Positions 1 through 7,807 of a DNA stretch of 64,000 bases are shown here, piece after piece (position 1 is the first letter of the stretch; each line of letters starts with the position of its first letter). The translations under genes and the position numbers were made by a program. Origin of the DNA: Polaribacter huanghezhanensis (GTDB taxonomy: Bacteria; Bacteroidota; Bacteroidia; Flavobacteriales; Flavobacteriaceae); assembly GCF_030444335.1 (NCBI RefSeq), contig NZ_CP128595.1:1736001-1800000 (forward strand). Direction: 5' to 3'. Below the pieces are notes generated by a model. It was not told where the DNA came from and made no database searches. It saw nothing but the letters and a program-made list of their open reading frames with translations.

Positions 1-912
1 ACTGCAACTAGAAATGAAGACTTCTTAGAGCATTTATTTGTAGGTACAAATCATCAATACATGTTGTTCTTTACTCAAAAAGGAAAAGTGTTTTGGATGC
101 GAGTTTACGAAATTCCCGAAGGTGGTAAAAATACCAAAGGAAGAGCAATGCAAAACTTGATCAATATAGAACAAGACGATAAAGTTAAAGCATTCTTGGT
201 AACTCAAGATTTAAAAGACGAAGATTACATCAATAATAATTATATCATAATGGCCACTAAAAAAGGTCAGGTTAAAAAAACATCTTTAGAGCAATATTCT
301 CGTCCAAGAACAAACGGAATTAATGCAATTACCATTAAAGAGGGTGATGAATTGCTAGAAGCGAAATTGACAAACGGAGAAAGTCAAGTAATGTTAGCTT
401 TAAAATCAGGAAAAGCAATTCGTTTCGAAGAAAGTAAAACTCGCCCAATGGGAAGAACAGCTTCTGGAGTTAGAGGAATTACGTTGCAACATGAAAATGA
501 TGAAGTTATTGGAATGGTTGCAGTGAATGATGATGAAAGTAATATTTTAGTAGTTTCTGAAAAAGGATATGGTAAAAGATCTAATTTAGAAGATTACAGA
601 ATTACCAATAGAGGAGGAAAAGGTGTAAAAACTTTGAATATTACAGAAAAAACAGGAAATTTGGTGGCTATTAAGAATGTTACAGATGAAGATGATTTAA
701 TGATCATTAATAAATCTGGAATCACAATCAGAATGGCAGTCTCAGATTTACGTGTAATGGGAAGAGCAACTCAAGGAGTTAAACTAATTAACATTAAAGA
801 ATCTGATAGTATTGCTGCTGTAGCAAAAGTACAGCACGAAGACGAAGAGGAAATAGAAGAAAATGAAAATGGCACAGAAGTTGACAATACCACAGCCGAA
901 AGTCAAGAATAA
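1..912 (+). CDS. gyrA: DNA gyrase subunit A, C-terminal part (5' end outside window)
   Basis: The reading frame is open from base 1, so this is the 3' portion of a longer gene; the first in-frame ATG at 61 is internal. The 303 visible residues are the six-bladed beta-pinwheel that wraps DNA in the gyrase A subunit. Blade repeats carry the family signatures GRAMQNLI, GRTASGVRGI, NRGGKGVKTL (the GyrA-box position) and GRATQGVKLI. The protein ends in an acidic tail (DEEEIEENENGTEVD), usual for GyrA. The N-terminal catalytic tyrosine domain lies outside the window. ParC is the alternative, but the RGGKGV blade favours gyrase A. Confidence 0.95.
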   Translation, partial: TATRNEDFLEHLFVGTNHQYMLFFTQKGKVFWMRVYEIPEGGKNTKGRAMQNLINIEQDDKVKAFLVTQDLKDEDYINNNYIIMATKKGQVKKTSLEQYSRPRTNGINAITIKEGDELLEAKLTNGESQVMLALKSGKAIRFEESKTRPMGRTASGVRGITLQHENDEVIGMVAVNDDESNILVVSEKGYGKRSNLEDYRITNRGGKGVKTLNITEKTGNLVAIKNVTDEDDLMIINKSGITIRMAVSDLRVMGRATQGVKLINIKESDSIAAVAKVQHEDEEEIEENENGTEVDNTTAESQE

Positions 913-939
913 AAAAAAGGACGATTAAAATTATTTAGA

Positions 940-2184
940 ATGAAAAAACAAGTATTATTAGTAGCGTTAGGGTTGTTTACAGTGACAGCTTTTTCGCAAA
1001 AAAATGAATTAAAAGCAGCAGAAAAAGCTATAAAAAAGCAAGATTTTACAGGTGCTGTTACAGCAATTAATTCAGCAGAAGGATTAATAGCAAATGCAGA
1101 TGCTAAACTAAAATCTAAATTTTACTTTTTAAAAGGTCAAGCTTTTGGCGGTAAAAAAGATTTTGCTACGGCAGCAAAAGCATATAGTGATTTATTTGCT
1201 TTTGAAAAATCTATTGGTAAAGAACGTTATTCAGACAATGCTATTCCTTTATTAAATGCTTTAAAAGATGAAGTAAATAAAAGAGCGTTTGCACTTCATG
1301 ACGCTAAAAATTATAAAGAAGCTGGAAAAGCATTTTATCTAAGATACACATTAGATAAAAAAGATACTTTGTATCTAGCTAATGCAGCTCAGTTAGCTTT
1401 ACAGGCGGAAGATTTAGATAATGCTTATAACTACTATAATCAGCTAAAAGATTTAGGGTATACAGGTGTTAAAAAAGAGTATGGCGCAATTGATAAAGAA
1501 TCAAATAAAAAAATTCTTTTTAATTCTAAAGAAGAAATGAATCTGATGATGAAATCTGGTAGATACATCAATAATTCCATTACAAATACACCATCAAAAA
1601 GAAATGATGTTTTAAAAAACTTAGTATCTATTTTATCAAAGCAAAAAAAGTTTAAAGAAGCAATTGGTTTAATACAACAATTACGTAAGCAAGAACCAGG
1701 TAATTTGCAATTATTATTAACAGAAGCATTTATTTATAACGATCTTAATCAACCTGAAAAGTTTGCAGCATTAATGAAAGAAGCTACAGAGAAAGATCCA
1801 ACAAATCCAGATTTATATTTTAATATTGGAATTGTAAATTACAATGCTAAGAATATTGAAGAAGCTGAAGAATATTTTACGAAAGCCGTGGCAATTAAAG
1901 CAGATTATCCTAAAGGAAATTGGATGTTAGCAAACACGTTATTATTAAAAGACGGAGATTTAGTAACTAAAATGAATGCTTTACCAATGTCAGATGTAAA
2001 AAACTACGAAAAGTATCAAGCTAAACGTAAAAAATTATTTAATAAAGTTTTACCAATTTTGTTAAAAGCAGATAAAGCCGAAAGAACAGCAACAAGTGTT
2101 AGAATGCTTATAGGAGTTTATGAGCAATTAGAAATGTCTGATAAAGCTTCTGAATTAAGAAAAGTATTGGATACACTAGAGTAA
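940..2184 (+). CDS. Secreted tetratricopeptide-repeat protein
   Basis: The 414-aa product starts with a signal peptide (KKQVLLVALGLFTVTAFSQ), so it is exported, probably to the periplasm. The rest is helical and repetitive. TPR-like pairs are clearest at about residues 235-325, where alanine/tyrosine spacing such as NIEEAEEYFTKAVAIKADYP is seen. TPR arrays bind other proteins; the partner cannot be read from sequence. It begins 27 bp after gyrA on the same strand and ends at a strong terminator, so it is probably the last gene of the gyrA transcript, an arrangement known in flavobacteria. Function beyond scaffolding is unknown. Confidence 0.85.
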   Translation: MKKQVLLVALGLFTVTAFSQKNELKAAEKAIKKQDFTGAVTAINSAEGLIANADAKLKSKFYFLKGQAFGGKKDFATAAKAYSDLFAFEKSIGKERYSDNAIPLLNALKDEVNKRAFALHDAKNYKEAGKAFYLRYTLDKKDTLYLANAAQLALQAEDLDNAYNYYNQLKDLGYTGVKKEYGAIDKESNKKILFNSKEEMNLMMKSGRYINNSITNTPSKRNDVLKNLVSILSKQKKFKEAIGLIQQLRKQEPGNLQLLLTEAFIYNDLNQPEKFAALMKEATEKDPTNPDLYFNIGIVNYNAKNIEEAEEYFTKAVAIKADYPKGNWMLANTLLLKDGDLVTKMNALPMSDVKNYEKYQAKRKKLFNKVLPILLKADKAERTATSVRMLIGVYEQLEMSDKASELRKVLDTLE

Positions 2185-2203
2185 ATTTTAACTAAATCAA
2201 ATA

Positions 2204-2234
2204 AAAAAACCGAAACAATTGTTTCGGTTTTTTT
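2204..2234. terminator. Bidirectional intrinsic terminator
   Basis: An inverted repeat AAAAAACCGAAAC / GTTTCGGTTTTTT with a short AATT centre lies between the converging TPR gene and NlpC/P60 gene. It has an A-run on one side and a T-run on the other, so it can end transcription from both directions. Confidence 0.9.
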
Positions 2235-2237
2235 GTG

Positions 2238-3008
2238 TTAAATAATTTTTTTAATTACTCTCAGTTTGTGTGTGTGCTTATTCAAATCTACGTTGTAAAC
2301 TCCGCTATGATCTAATCGGTCTATTCTAACTTTTCCGTGCGCATGAATAATATAATTATCTTTCATGATAATCCCTACATGTGTAATAATTCCTTCATTA
2401 TCATCAAAAAAAGCCAAATCTCCAGGTTCGCTTTCTTCGATAAAACTTAGCACTTCTCCTTGAGTTGCTTGTTCTTTTGCGCTTCGTAATAATTGATAAC
2501 CGCAAAGTTTATAAACCATTTGTGTAAAACCAGAACTGTCAACTCCAAAAGGTGTTTTTCCTCCCCAAAAGTGTGGCGTATTTAAAAACAAGAAAGCTGT
2601 TTTTAAAATATATTCTTTCTCTAATTTTTTATTGATAATAGCACCTTCATACGAATATTCTTTCGCGCCGATAAATGTTTTTTTATTACTAAAAAAAGGC
2701 AATGTTGCTCCAATAGATATTGTAGATAAACTTCCATTTTCTTCGGTGATAAAATCGATAAGTTCACCTGATAAAGTTGCTTTAGAATTAGACAATTCTA
2801 AGTACGTTTCTTCTTCAATTTCTTCAAACTGCTTATTGTCAATAAAACCTTCGCAAGAATCAAAATGAATTCGAATTTTGCTCCAGTTTCTTCTTTTTTC
2901 TAACACTTTAAAATGCTCGCCAAAAAGGACTTGAGAAACCATTTCAGATTCATCTGAAGCCTCAATTCTTAAAGGAACAATACTTAAGTTACAAATGCCA
3001 AAATACAT
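2238..3008 (-). CDS. SH3-like plus NlpC/P60 protein with Ser in place of the catalytic Cys
   Basis: The 256-aa protein has an N-terminal bacterial SH3-like region (about 1-65) followed by an NlpC/P60 domain (about 130-256). Family members cut peptidoglycan stem peptides (gamma-D-Glu-diaminopimelate bond) with a Cys-His-His triad. The signature here reads WGGKTPFGVDSSGFTQMVYK: residue 158, the expected catalytic Cys of the D-C-S-G-F motif, is Ser (codon AGT at 2535-2537, one base from TGT). The His region (ITHVGIIM) and the following HAHG are intact. No signal peptide is obvious. It may be a binding-only or altered hydrolase, or carry a base error. It converges on the TPR gene. Confidence 0.85.
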   Translation of the reverse strand: MYFGICNLSIVPLRIEASDESEMVSQVLFGEHFKVLEKRRNWSKIRIHFDSCEGFIDNKQFEEIEEETYLELSNSKATLSGELIDFITEENGSLSTISIGATLPFFSNKKTFIGAKEYSYEGAIINKKLEKEYILKTAFLFLNTPHFWGGKTPFGVDSSGFTQMVYKLCGYQLLRSAKEQATQGEVLSFIEESEPGDLAFFDDNEGIITHVGIIMKDNYIIHAHGKVRIDRLDHSGVYNVDLNKHTHKLRVIKKII

Positions 3009-3018
3009 TGAATAATTA

Positions 3019-3378
3019 TTAATTATTATTTATTTGATTGTAAATTGTTTTTCTTGAGGCAACAAAAATTGATGTTAATTCTTTGGCTTCAGAGAGTGAT
3101 ATGTTAGCTCTTTCTTTTGTTAGAAATTGTCTTTTGACTAAAAACTCAATCCAAAAAATACTTTCATCTGCTTCTTCGATAACAATGCTTAGTTTGGCTA
3201 CAAAAGCCTTTTTTGATTGCCCTAAACAAGCAGCTCTATAATTTGCAGCAACAGAAGTACTACATCTAATTAATTGACCTTTAATATGATTTCCTAAATA
3301 AGTATTTGGCAGTTCTAGAGCTAAATCTACTGTGTTGTGAGCAAAAGTTTTAGTTCTTAGTAACAACTGTTCTTTCAT
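3019..3378 (-). CDS. Four-helix-bundle protein (23S rRNA intervening-sequence type)
   Basis: The 119-aa product matches the small four-helix-bundle family first seen encoded in 23S rRNA intervening sequences: an N-terminal TKTFAHNTVDLALELP helix, the conserved IKGQLIRCSTSVAANYRAA segment and SKKAFVAKLSIVIEEADESIFWI. Chromosomal copies are common, often scattered, and of unknown function; members form pentamers. It sits 10 bp from the NlpC/P60 start and 36 bp from the thiolase gene, between very AT-rich flanks (3009-3035 and 3379-3411). That spacing resembles insertion between older neighbours, but no target duplication is clear. Confidence 0.85.
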   Translation of the reverse strand: MKEQLLLRTKTFAHNTVDLALELPNTYLGNHIKGQLIRCSTSVAANYRAACLGQSKKAFVAKLSIVIEEADESIFWIEFLVKRQFLTKERANISLSEAKELTSIFVASRKTIYNQINNN

Positions 3379-3414
3379 AGGAAAAATAAAAAATAATCAA
3401 TAATAATTTAAAAC

Positions 3415-4590
3415 TTAAATAGATTCAATGACCATTGCGCTTGCGCCACCGCCGCCGTTACAAATTGCCGCAGCACCAATTTTTGCATTGTTTTGCTTTA
3501 AAACAGAAGTTAAAGCAATAATAATTCTTGCTCCAGAAACTCCTAAAGGATGTCCCAAAGAAACTGCTCCACCATTTACATTTACTTTGTCAGAAGACAA
3601 TCCCAAAATTTTCATATTTGCTAAACCTACAACAGCAAATGCTTCGTTTAACTCAAAATAATCTACATCATTTATTTCAATTCCCGCTTTTGCTAATGCT
3701 TTAGGCAATGCTTTTGCTGGCGCAGTTGTAAACCATTTTGGTTCGTGTGCTGCATCTGCATAGCCTTTAATTTTTGCAAGCGGAGTAAGATGTAATTCTT
3801 TTGCTTTTTCTGCCGACATTAAAACCAACGCTGCTCCACCATCATTTATTGTAGATGCATTTGCGGCAGTAACTGTTCCTTCTTTTGAAAAAGCTGCTCG
3901 TAAAGCAGGAATTTTTTCCATTTTTACGTTTTTGTATTCTTCATCTTCAGAAAAAATAATTGGTTCTCCACGACGTTGAGGAATTTCAACAGGAACAACT
4001 TCATCTGCATATTTTCCTTCTTTCCACGCATTTGCAGAACGATGGTAAGATTCTATCGCAAAAGCATCTTGATCTTCTCTAGAAAAATGATATTCTGTTG
4101 CGCATTCATCAGCACAAACTCCCATTGCAACTTTTTCGTAAGCATCAACCAAGCCATCTTTTTGCATTCCGTCTTCCATAGTAATTGGCCCAAATTTAGA
4201 ACCATTTCTTGCGTGTTGGTAATGTGGAATCATACTCATGTTTTCCATTCCACCAGCGACTACAATTTCTGCATCACCCAAAGCAATAGTTTGAGCTGCC
4301 AACATTATAGATTTCATTCCAGAAGAACACACTTTGTTAACGGTTGTACAAGGAACTGTGTTTGGAATTCCTGCAAAAATGGCTGCTTGCCTCGCTGGAG
4401 CTTGACCTAATCCGGCAGAAACAACATTTCCCATAAATACTTCTTCTACCAATTCTGGATTTAAATTGATTTTATCTAAAGCACCTTTTATGGCAACAGC
4501 ACCTAATTTTGGAGCAGGAATAGAAGATAAACTTCCCATAAAACTACCAATTGGAGTTCTTGCTACCGATACAATTACTACTTCTTTCAT
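3415..4590 (-). CDS. Acetyl-CoA C-acyltransferase (thiolase)
   Basis: A full-length 391-aa thiolase. The nucleophilic Cys88 lies in NKVCSSGMKS, the His motif is GGAVSLGHPLGVSGAR, and the second catalytic Cys377 is in AICNGGGGAS. The enzyme either condenses two acetyl-CoA to acetoacetyl-CoA or cleaves 3-ketoacyl-CoA. Length and motif spacing fit the biosynthetic acetyl-CoA acetyltransferase subgroup at least as well as the beta-oxidation type, so no symbol is given. It has no fatty-acid-oxidation neighbours here. A TAnnTTTG box lies upstream at 4633-4640. Confidence 0.93.
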   Translation of the reverse strand: MKEVVIVSVARTPIGSFMGSLSSIPAPKLGAVAIKGALDKINLNPELVEEVFMGNVVSAGLGQAPARQAAIFAGIPNTVPCTTVNKVCSSGMKSIMLAAQTIALGDAEIVVAGGMENMSMIPHYQHARNGSKFGPITMEDGMQKDGLVDAYEKVAMGVCADECATEYHFSREDQDAFAIESYHRSANAWKEGKYADEVVPVEIPQRRGEPIIFSEDEEYKNVKMEKIPALRAAFSKEGTVTAANASTINDGGAALVLMSAEKAKELHLTPLAKIKGYADAAHEPKWFTTAPAKALPKALAKAGIEINDVDYFELNEAFAVVGLANMKILGLSSDKVNVNGGAVSLGHPLGVSGARIIIALTSVLKQNNAKIGAAAICNGGGGASAMVIESI

Positions 4591-4632
4591 ATCTATATAT
4601 CTTAAATGTTTTGTACATTACTATGTGTATTG

Positions 4633-4640
4633 CAAAAATA
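4633..4640 (-). promoter_or_regulatory. Candidate -7 box for the thiolase gene
   Basis: On the minus strand the sequence TATTTTTG matches the Bacteroidota -7 consensus TAnnTTTG, 42 nt before the thiolase ATG. No TTG at the -33 position was seen, so support is partial. Confidence 0.4.
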
Positions 4641-4711
4641 ACTATTTTATTGTGAGCAGTAAAATATAAGGAGACCATTTCTTACACAAAGAATAAAGTT
4701 AAATCTAATTT

Positions 4712-4741
4712 TTGATGAAGAAACTATTTAAAGTAAGTTTG
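4712..4741 (+). promoter_or_regulatory. Promoter of the 7TM-HD phosphodiesterase gene
   Basis: TTG at 4712-4714, a 19-nt spacer and TAAGTTTG at 4734-4741 match the Bacteroidota vegetative promoter (TTG, about 19, TAnnTTTG). The start codon follows 32 nt after the -7 box. Confidence 0.65.
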
Positions 4742-4773
4742 TAAATATATTCTAAGCAGCTAAAAGTAAACAA

Positions 4774-6837
4774 ATGAGTAATTTTATTAATAAAGTGTAT
4801 AAAAACAATGCGATAGTTTATAAAGTATTGTTGTTTTTAATAGCTGTAGTTTCTATTGTGTATTTGTTTCCTAAAGGAGGGCAATTTAAATATGATTTTA
4901 GCAAAGGAAAACCTTGGCAATACGATAATTTATATGCAACTTTTGATTTTTCGATTCAAAAAAGCGATGAAGAAATCAATCAAGAAAAACAAGAAATTAC
5001 CAGAAATAATAAATATTATTTTGAATACAGTAACGAAACGGTCTTAGCTGTTAAAACAGCATTTACAACTAAAATCAATTATATTCAAACGAATGACTCT
5101 ATTGATCATCAACAAATGTTGAGATTGATATCAATAGGAAATTTTGTGATTGACGAGGTTTATAAATTTGGTTTTTTAGATGAAGCAAGTCAAGGAAAAA
5201 TTTTTAATGAAAATGATATTATTTACCTGCGTAATAATAATGTTGTAAAAGAAGTTGCTTATAATAAGTTGCTGGTTTATAAAGAAGTATTGCAATTAAT
5301 TACAAAAAATATTGGTAAATCTCCTTTAAGCTATTCAGAAAATGAATTGTTAAATACCTTATTAGAAGTGTTAAAACCAAATGTTAGTTTTGATGCTGGC
5401 TTTACACAAAAAGCGTTAGAAGAATCGTTTAAAAACATTTCATTTACAAGAGGTTTAGTAACATCTGGCGAACTAATTATTTTAAAAGGAGATATTGTAG
5501 AAGGACGAAAATTAGCTGTTTTAAACTCCTTAAAAAAAGAATCAGAATCTAAAGTTTGGACAGAATCAAATTATTTATGGATTGTCTGTGGCTATACAAT
5601 TTTAGTATCCTTAGCTTTATTAATGTTGTTACTTTTCTTAAAAAAATCTCGATTAGAAATTTACAAAAACAATAATAAAGTAACATTTATCTTTTTTAAT
5701 GTTTTCTTAATGATTTTAATACAAACGCTTGTTATTAAATACAATTCTGATTACTTATATATTGTTCCGTTAAGTATCTTACCAATCGTTTTAAAAGCCT
5801 TTTTTGATGCCAGATTAGGATTGTTTGCACACGTACTAACGGTGTTGTTGTTAGGTTTTATTGTGCCAAATAGTTTTGAGTTTATCTATTTGCATATTAT
5901 TGCAGGAATGGTAACAATTTTAACGGTTTCTGATCTTTACAAAAGAGCAGGATTGTTTATTTCAATTGGACAAATTACCTTAATTTATATGATTACTTAT
6001 TTTGCGTTTTCAATTATAAAAGAAGGAAATGCATCTCAAATTAATTGGTATTATTTTATGCTGTTTTCTGCAAACGGATTGTTATCATTTTTATCGTTGT
6101 TCTTTATTTATATGTATGAAAAAATCTTCGGATTGGTTTCTGATGTAACTTTATTAGAATTATCAAACACAAACACAAAATTACTGAGAGAATTAAACGA
6201 AAAAGCTCCAGGAACATTTCAACACTCAATGCAAGTTGCAAGTTTGGCTGAAGCTGCAGCAAATGAAATTGGAGCAAATTCGATGTTGGTAAGAACGGGT
6301 GCATTGTATCACGATATTGGTAAAATGTTAAATCCGATGTATTTTATTGAAAATCAATCTACAGGTGTTAATCCACATAATGATTTATCACCAAGAGACA
6401 GTGCCTATTTAATCATCAACCATGTGATAAAAGGAATTGAATTAGCAAAAGAGCATCGTTTACCAGACAGAATTATAGATTTTATAAGAACACATCACGG
6501 AACCAGTTTGGTGTATTATTTTTATAAAAAAGAGCAAGAATTGTTTCCTGAAGAAACCGTTGATATTAAAAAGTTTCAATATCCAGGTCCAATTCCCTTT
6601 TCAAAAGAAACCGCAATCTTAATGATTTGTGATGCTTCAGAAGCAGCTGCAAAGAGCATTAAAAATCCAACTGCACAAGCTATAGAAACATTAATAGATA
6701 AGATTGTAGAAAAACAAAAATCTGATAATCAATTTATTAATTCTGATATTACTTTTAGAGAAATAGAAAAGATAAAAAAAGTTGTAAAAAAGAAATTGAT
6801 GAATATGTATCACTTGCGAATTGAATATCCAGATTAG
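4774..6837 (+). CDS. 7TM-HD membrane phosphodiesterase (PgpH-like, probable c-di-AMP hydrolase)
   Basis: The 687-aa membrane protein begins with one membrane segment (about 14-33), followed by an extracytoplasmic 7TMR-HDED-type domain (about 35-265), seven hydrophobic segments (about 270-460), and a cytoplasmic HD domain (about 475-680). The metal-binding His513-Asp514 pair sits in GALYHDIGKM; further HD ligands are in HVIKGIELAKEH and RTHHGTSLVYYF. Characterised PgpH proteins of this architecture hydrolyse the second messenger c-di-AMP; that role is inferred here. It has its own promoter and is followed by the tRNA cluster. Confidence 0.9.
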   Translation: MSNFINKVYKNNAIVYKVLLFLIAVVSIVYLFPKGGQFKYDFSKGKPWQYDNLYATFDFSIQKSDEEINQEKQEITRNNKYYFEYSNETVLAVKTAFTTKINYIQTNDSIDHQQMLRLISIGNFVIDEVYKFGFLDEASQGKIFNENDIIYLRNNNVVKEVAYNKLLVYKEVLQLITKNIGKSPLSYSENELLNTLLEVLKPNVSFDAGFTQKALEESFKNISFTRGLVTSGELIILKGDIVEGRKLAVLNSLKKESESKVWTESNYLWIVCGYTILVSLALLMLLLFLKKSRLEIYKNNNKVTFIFFNVFLMILIQTLVIKYNSDYLYIVPLSILPIVLKAFFDARLGLFAHVLTVLLLGFIVPNSFEFIYLHIIAGMVTILTVSDLYKRAGLFISIGQITLIYMITYFAFSIIKEGNASQINWYYFMLFSANGLLSFLSLFFIYMYEKIFGLVSDVTLLELSNTNTKLLRELNEKAPGTFQHSMQVASLAEAAANEIGANSMLVRTGALYHDIGKMLNPMYFIENQSTGVNPHNDLSPRDSAYLIINHVIKGIELAKEHRLPDRIIDFIRTHHGTSLVYYFYKKEQELFPEETVDIKKFQYPGPIPFSKETAILMICDASEAAAKSIKNPTAQAIETLIDKIVEKQKSDNQFINSDITFREIEKIKKVVKKKLMNMYHLRIEYPD

Positions 6838-6871
6838 ACGATAAACTTTAAGAAAAAAACCTAAAAAAAGG

Positions 6872-6902
6872 TTGTAAAATTACATTTGTAGTATTACATT
6901 TG
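6872..6902 (+). promoter_or_regulatory. Promoter of the tRNA cluster
   Basis: TTG at 6872-6874, a 20-nt spacer and TACATTTG at 6895-6902 match the Bacteroidota promoter. The first tRNA starts at 6940. A second TTACATTTG, ten bases upstream of the box, may be an alternative or a small duplication. Confidence 0.65.
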
Positions 6903-6939
6903 CACTCGCAATTTTTAATTAATACTTAAGTATTGTTAA

Positions 6940-7023
6940 GGAGAGGTGCCAGAGTGGTAATGGAGCAGATTGCTAATCTGTCGACGGGTAACTGTCGCCA
7001 GGGTTCGAGTCCCTGTCTCTCCG
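6940..7023 (+). tRNA. tRNA-Ser (anticodon GCT)
   Basis: A class II tRNA of 84 nt with an extra arm. The acceptor GGAGAGG pairs with TCTCTCC, the anticodon stem GCAGA/TCTGT encloses loop TTGCTAA (anticodon GCT, reading AGC/AGT), the long variable arm is CGAC...GTCG, and the T-arm contains GGTTCGAGTCC. The discriminator is G and CCA is not encoded. Confidence 0.97.
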
Positions 7024-7034
7024 CAAAATTTTGC

Positions 7035-7049
7035 AAACTCGGGGTGTAG
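7035..7049 (+). pseudogene. Fragment of a tRNA-Pro 5' end
   Basis: The 15 bases AAACTCGGGGTGTAG are repeated exactly at 7139-7153, where they form the upstream flank, acceptor strand and start of the D-arm of the intact tRNA-Pro. Here the sequence diverges after the D-arm start, so this is a remnant of a second tRNA-Pro copy. Confidence 0.6.
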
Positions 7050-7143
7050 TTCCGCATTAAAGCGACATAAACTACGCTCAGAGAATAAAAGAGTGTAAAA
7101 AGAGCTTTTAGATTTTTAAAATCATATAGAATTCTTTGAAACT

Positions 7144-7218
7144 CGGGGTGTAGCGTAGCCCGGTCATCGCGCCTCGTTTGGGACGAGGAGGTCGCAGGTT
7201 CGAATCCTGCCACCCCGA
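7144..7218 (+). tRNA. tRNA-Pro (anticodon TGG)
   Basis: 75 nt. The acceptor CGGGGTG pairs with CACCCCG, the anticodon stem CCTCG/CGAGG encloses TTTGGGA (anticodon TGG), and the T-arm is GCAGGTTCGAATCCTGC. The discriminator is A and CCA is not encoded. Partial copies of its two ends flank it. Confidence 0.97.
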
Positions 7219-7331
7219 CAAATAAAAAGTGGAGTTTTTGTAGAAAGTGTACTTTCTTAAGAAAACGGAGAAGTTTATTTCAATTAAAGTCTACCTTTAA
7301 TTTGCAACAAACCCTTCAGGATCAACAAAGT

Positions 7332-7350
7332 TAATCTTGCCATCCCGACA
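7332..7350 (+). pseudogene. Fragment of a tRNA-Pro 3' end
   Basis: TAATCTTGCCATCCCGACA closely matches the last bases of the intact tRNA-Pro plus its 3' flank (GAATCCTGCCACCCCGACA at 7202-7220), with only a few changes. No pairing 5' half precedes it. It is either a decayed tRNA copy or a scar from an exchange at a tRNA 3' end. Confidence 0.55.
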
Positions 7351-7377
7351 TAGTTGTCGTAGCAACTAAAAAACTAC

Positions 7378-7451
7378 GGGCTCTTAGCTCAGCTGGATAG
7401 AGCACCTCCCTTCTAAGGAGGCGGTCGAAGGTTCGAATCCTTCAGGGCTCA
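7378..7451 (+). tRNA. tRNA-Arg (anticodon TCT)
   Basis: 74 nt. The acceptor GGGCTCT pairs with AGGGCTC (two G-T pairs), the D-arm is AGCTCAGCTGGATAGAGC, the anticodon stem CCTCC/GGAGG encloses CTTCTAA (anticodon TCT, reading AGA), and the T-arm is GAAGGTTCGAATCCTTC. The discriminator is A and CCA is not encoded. Confidence 0.97.
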
Positions 7452-7454
7452 CTT

Positions 7455-7489
7455 AAAGCTTCACAGAAATGTGAGGCTTTTTTGTTTTT
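7455..7489 (+). terminator. Terminator of the tRNA cluster
   Basis: An 11-bp stem AAAGCTTCACA / TGTGAGGCTTT with a GAAA tetraloop (7466-7469) is followed by a T-rich run (7481-7489). It separates the tRNA transcript from the polyamine operon. Confidence 0.9.
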
Positions 7490-7532
7490 CTAAATTTTTT
7501 TTCATTTTTCTTTTTTATTTCAAAAAATAAAT

Positions 7533-7540
7533 TACATTTG
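7533..7540 (+). promoter_or_regulatory. Candidate -7 box of the polyamine operon
   Basis: TACATTTG fits TAnnTTTG exactly; the -33 region is T-rich without a clear TTG. Starting about 6 nt downstream would give a leader of roughly 260 nt before the arginine decarboxylase ATG. Confidence 0.5.
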
Positions 7541-7545
7541 AGAAC

Positions 7546-7807
7546 TTTTTAGTAAGTAAAATGTTATATTTTTCTTATTTCGTGAGTACTTATTCTTGGG
7601 AAGAAAATAAGTATTTAGCATTTTGGAAATGCGTCGAAAAAATTATGGTTTTTCCCAATTCTCTTTTAAATATACAGCAGTTTTCTAAACTGCACGTTGT
7701 GTATTTAAACATAAGACAGTGATACTTTTTTTTAACGAGGTTATCTCTTATCTTAGCATTAGATGCTAATTTGATAGGTTAATTGTATAATTTTTTTAAA
7801 AAAGTAA
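7546..7807 (+). promoter_or_regulatory. Long structured 5' leader of the polyamine operon (candidate riboswitch or attenuator)
   Basis: Three strong hairpins are visible. Hairpin 1: TACTTATT (7587-7594) with AATAAGTA (7606-7613), plus an inner CTT/AAG around loop GGG. Hairpin 2: TTTAAATATACA (7665-7676) with TGTGTATTTAAA (7698-7709), continued by GCAGTTT/AAACTGC around TCT, with a 4-nt bulge. Hairpin 3: CTTATC (7747-7752) with GATAGG (7773-7778), continued by TTAGCAT/ATGCTAA around TAG. In addition TTGGGAAGAA (7596-7605), covering the hairpin-1 loop, can pair with 7649-7658, giving a pseudoknot or a mutually exclusive fold. An eight-T run lies at 7726-7733. I do not recognise a known riboswitch class here. 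Confidence 0.5.

Noticed and set aside
3976-4410. 144-aa reading frame opposite the thiolase
   Set aside because: It lies entirely inside the strongly supported thiolase gene on the other strand and has shadow-like composition.
6926-7213. 95-aa reading frame on the minus strand with AGFEPATSSSQTRR
   Set aside because: It is the reverse complement of the tRNA-Ser and tRNA-Pro genes, a well-known false protein.
7726-7733. T-run in the polyamine leader as a simple terminator of hairpin 2
   Set aside because: The run begins 16 nt after the hairpin ends, too far for a standard intrinsic terminator; a regulated alternative fold cannot be excluded.
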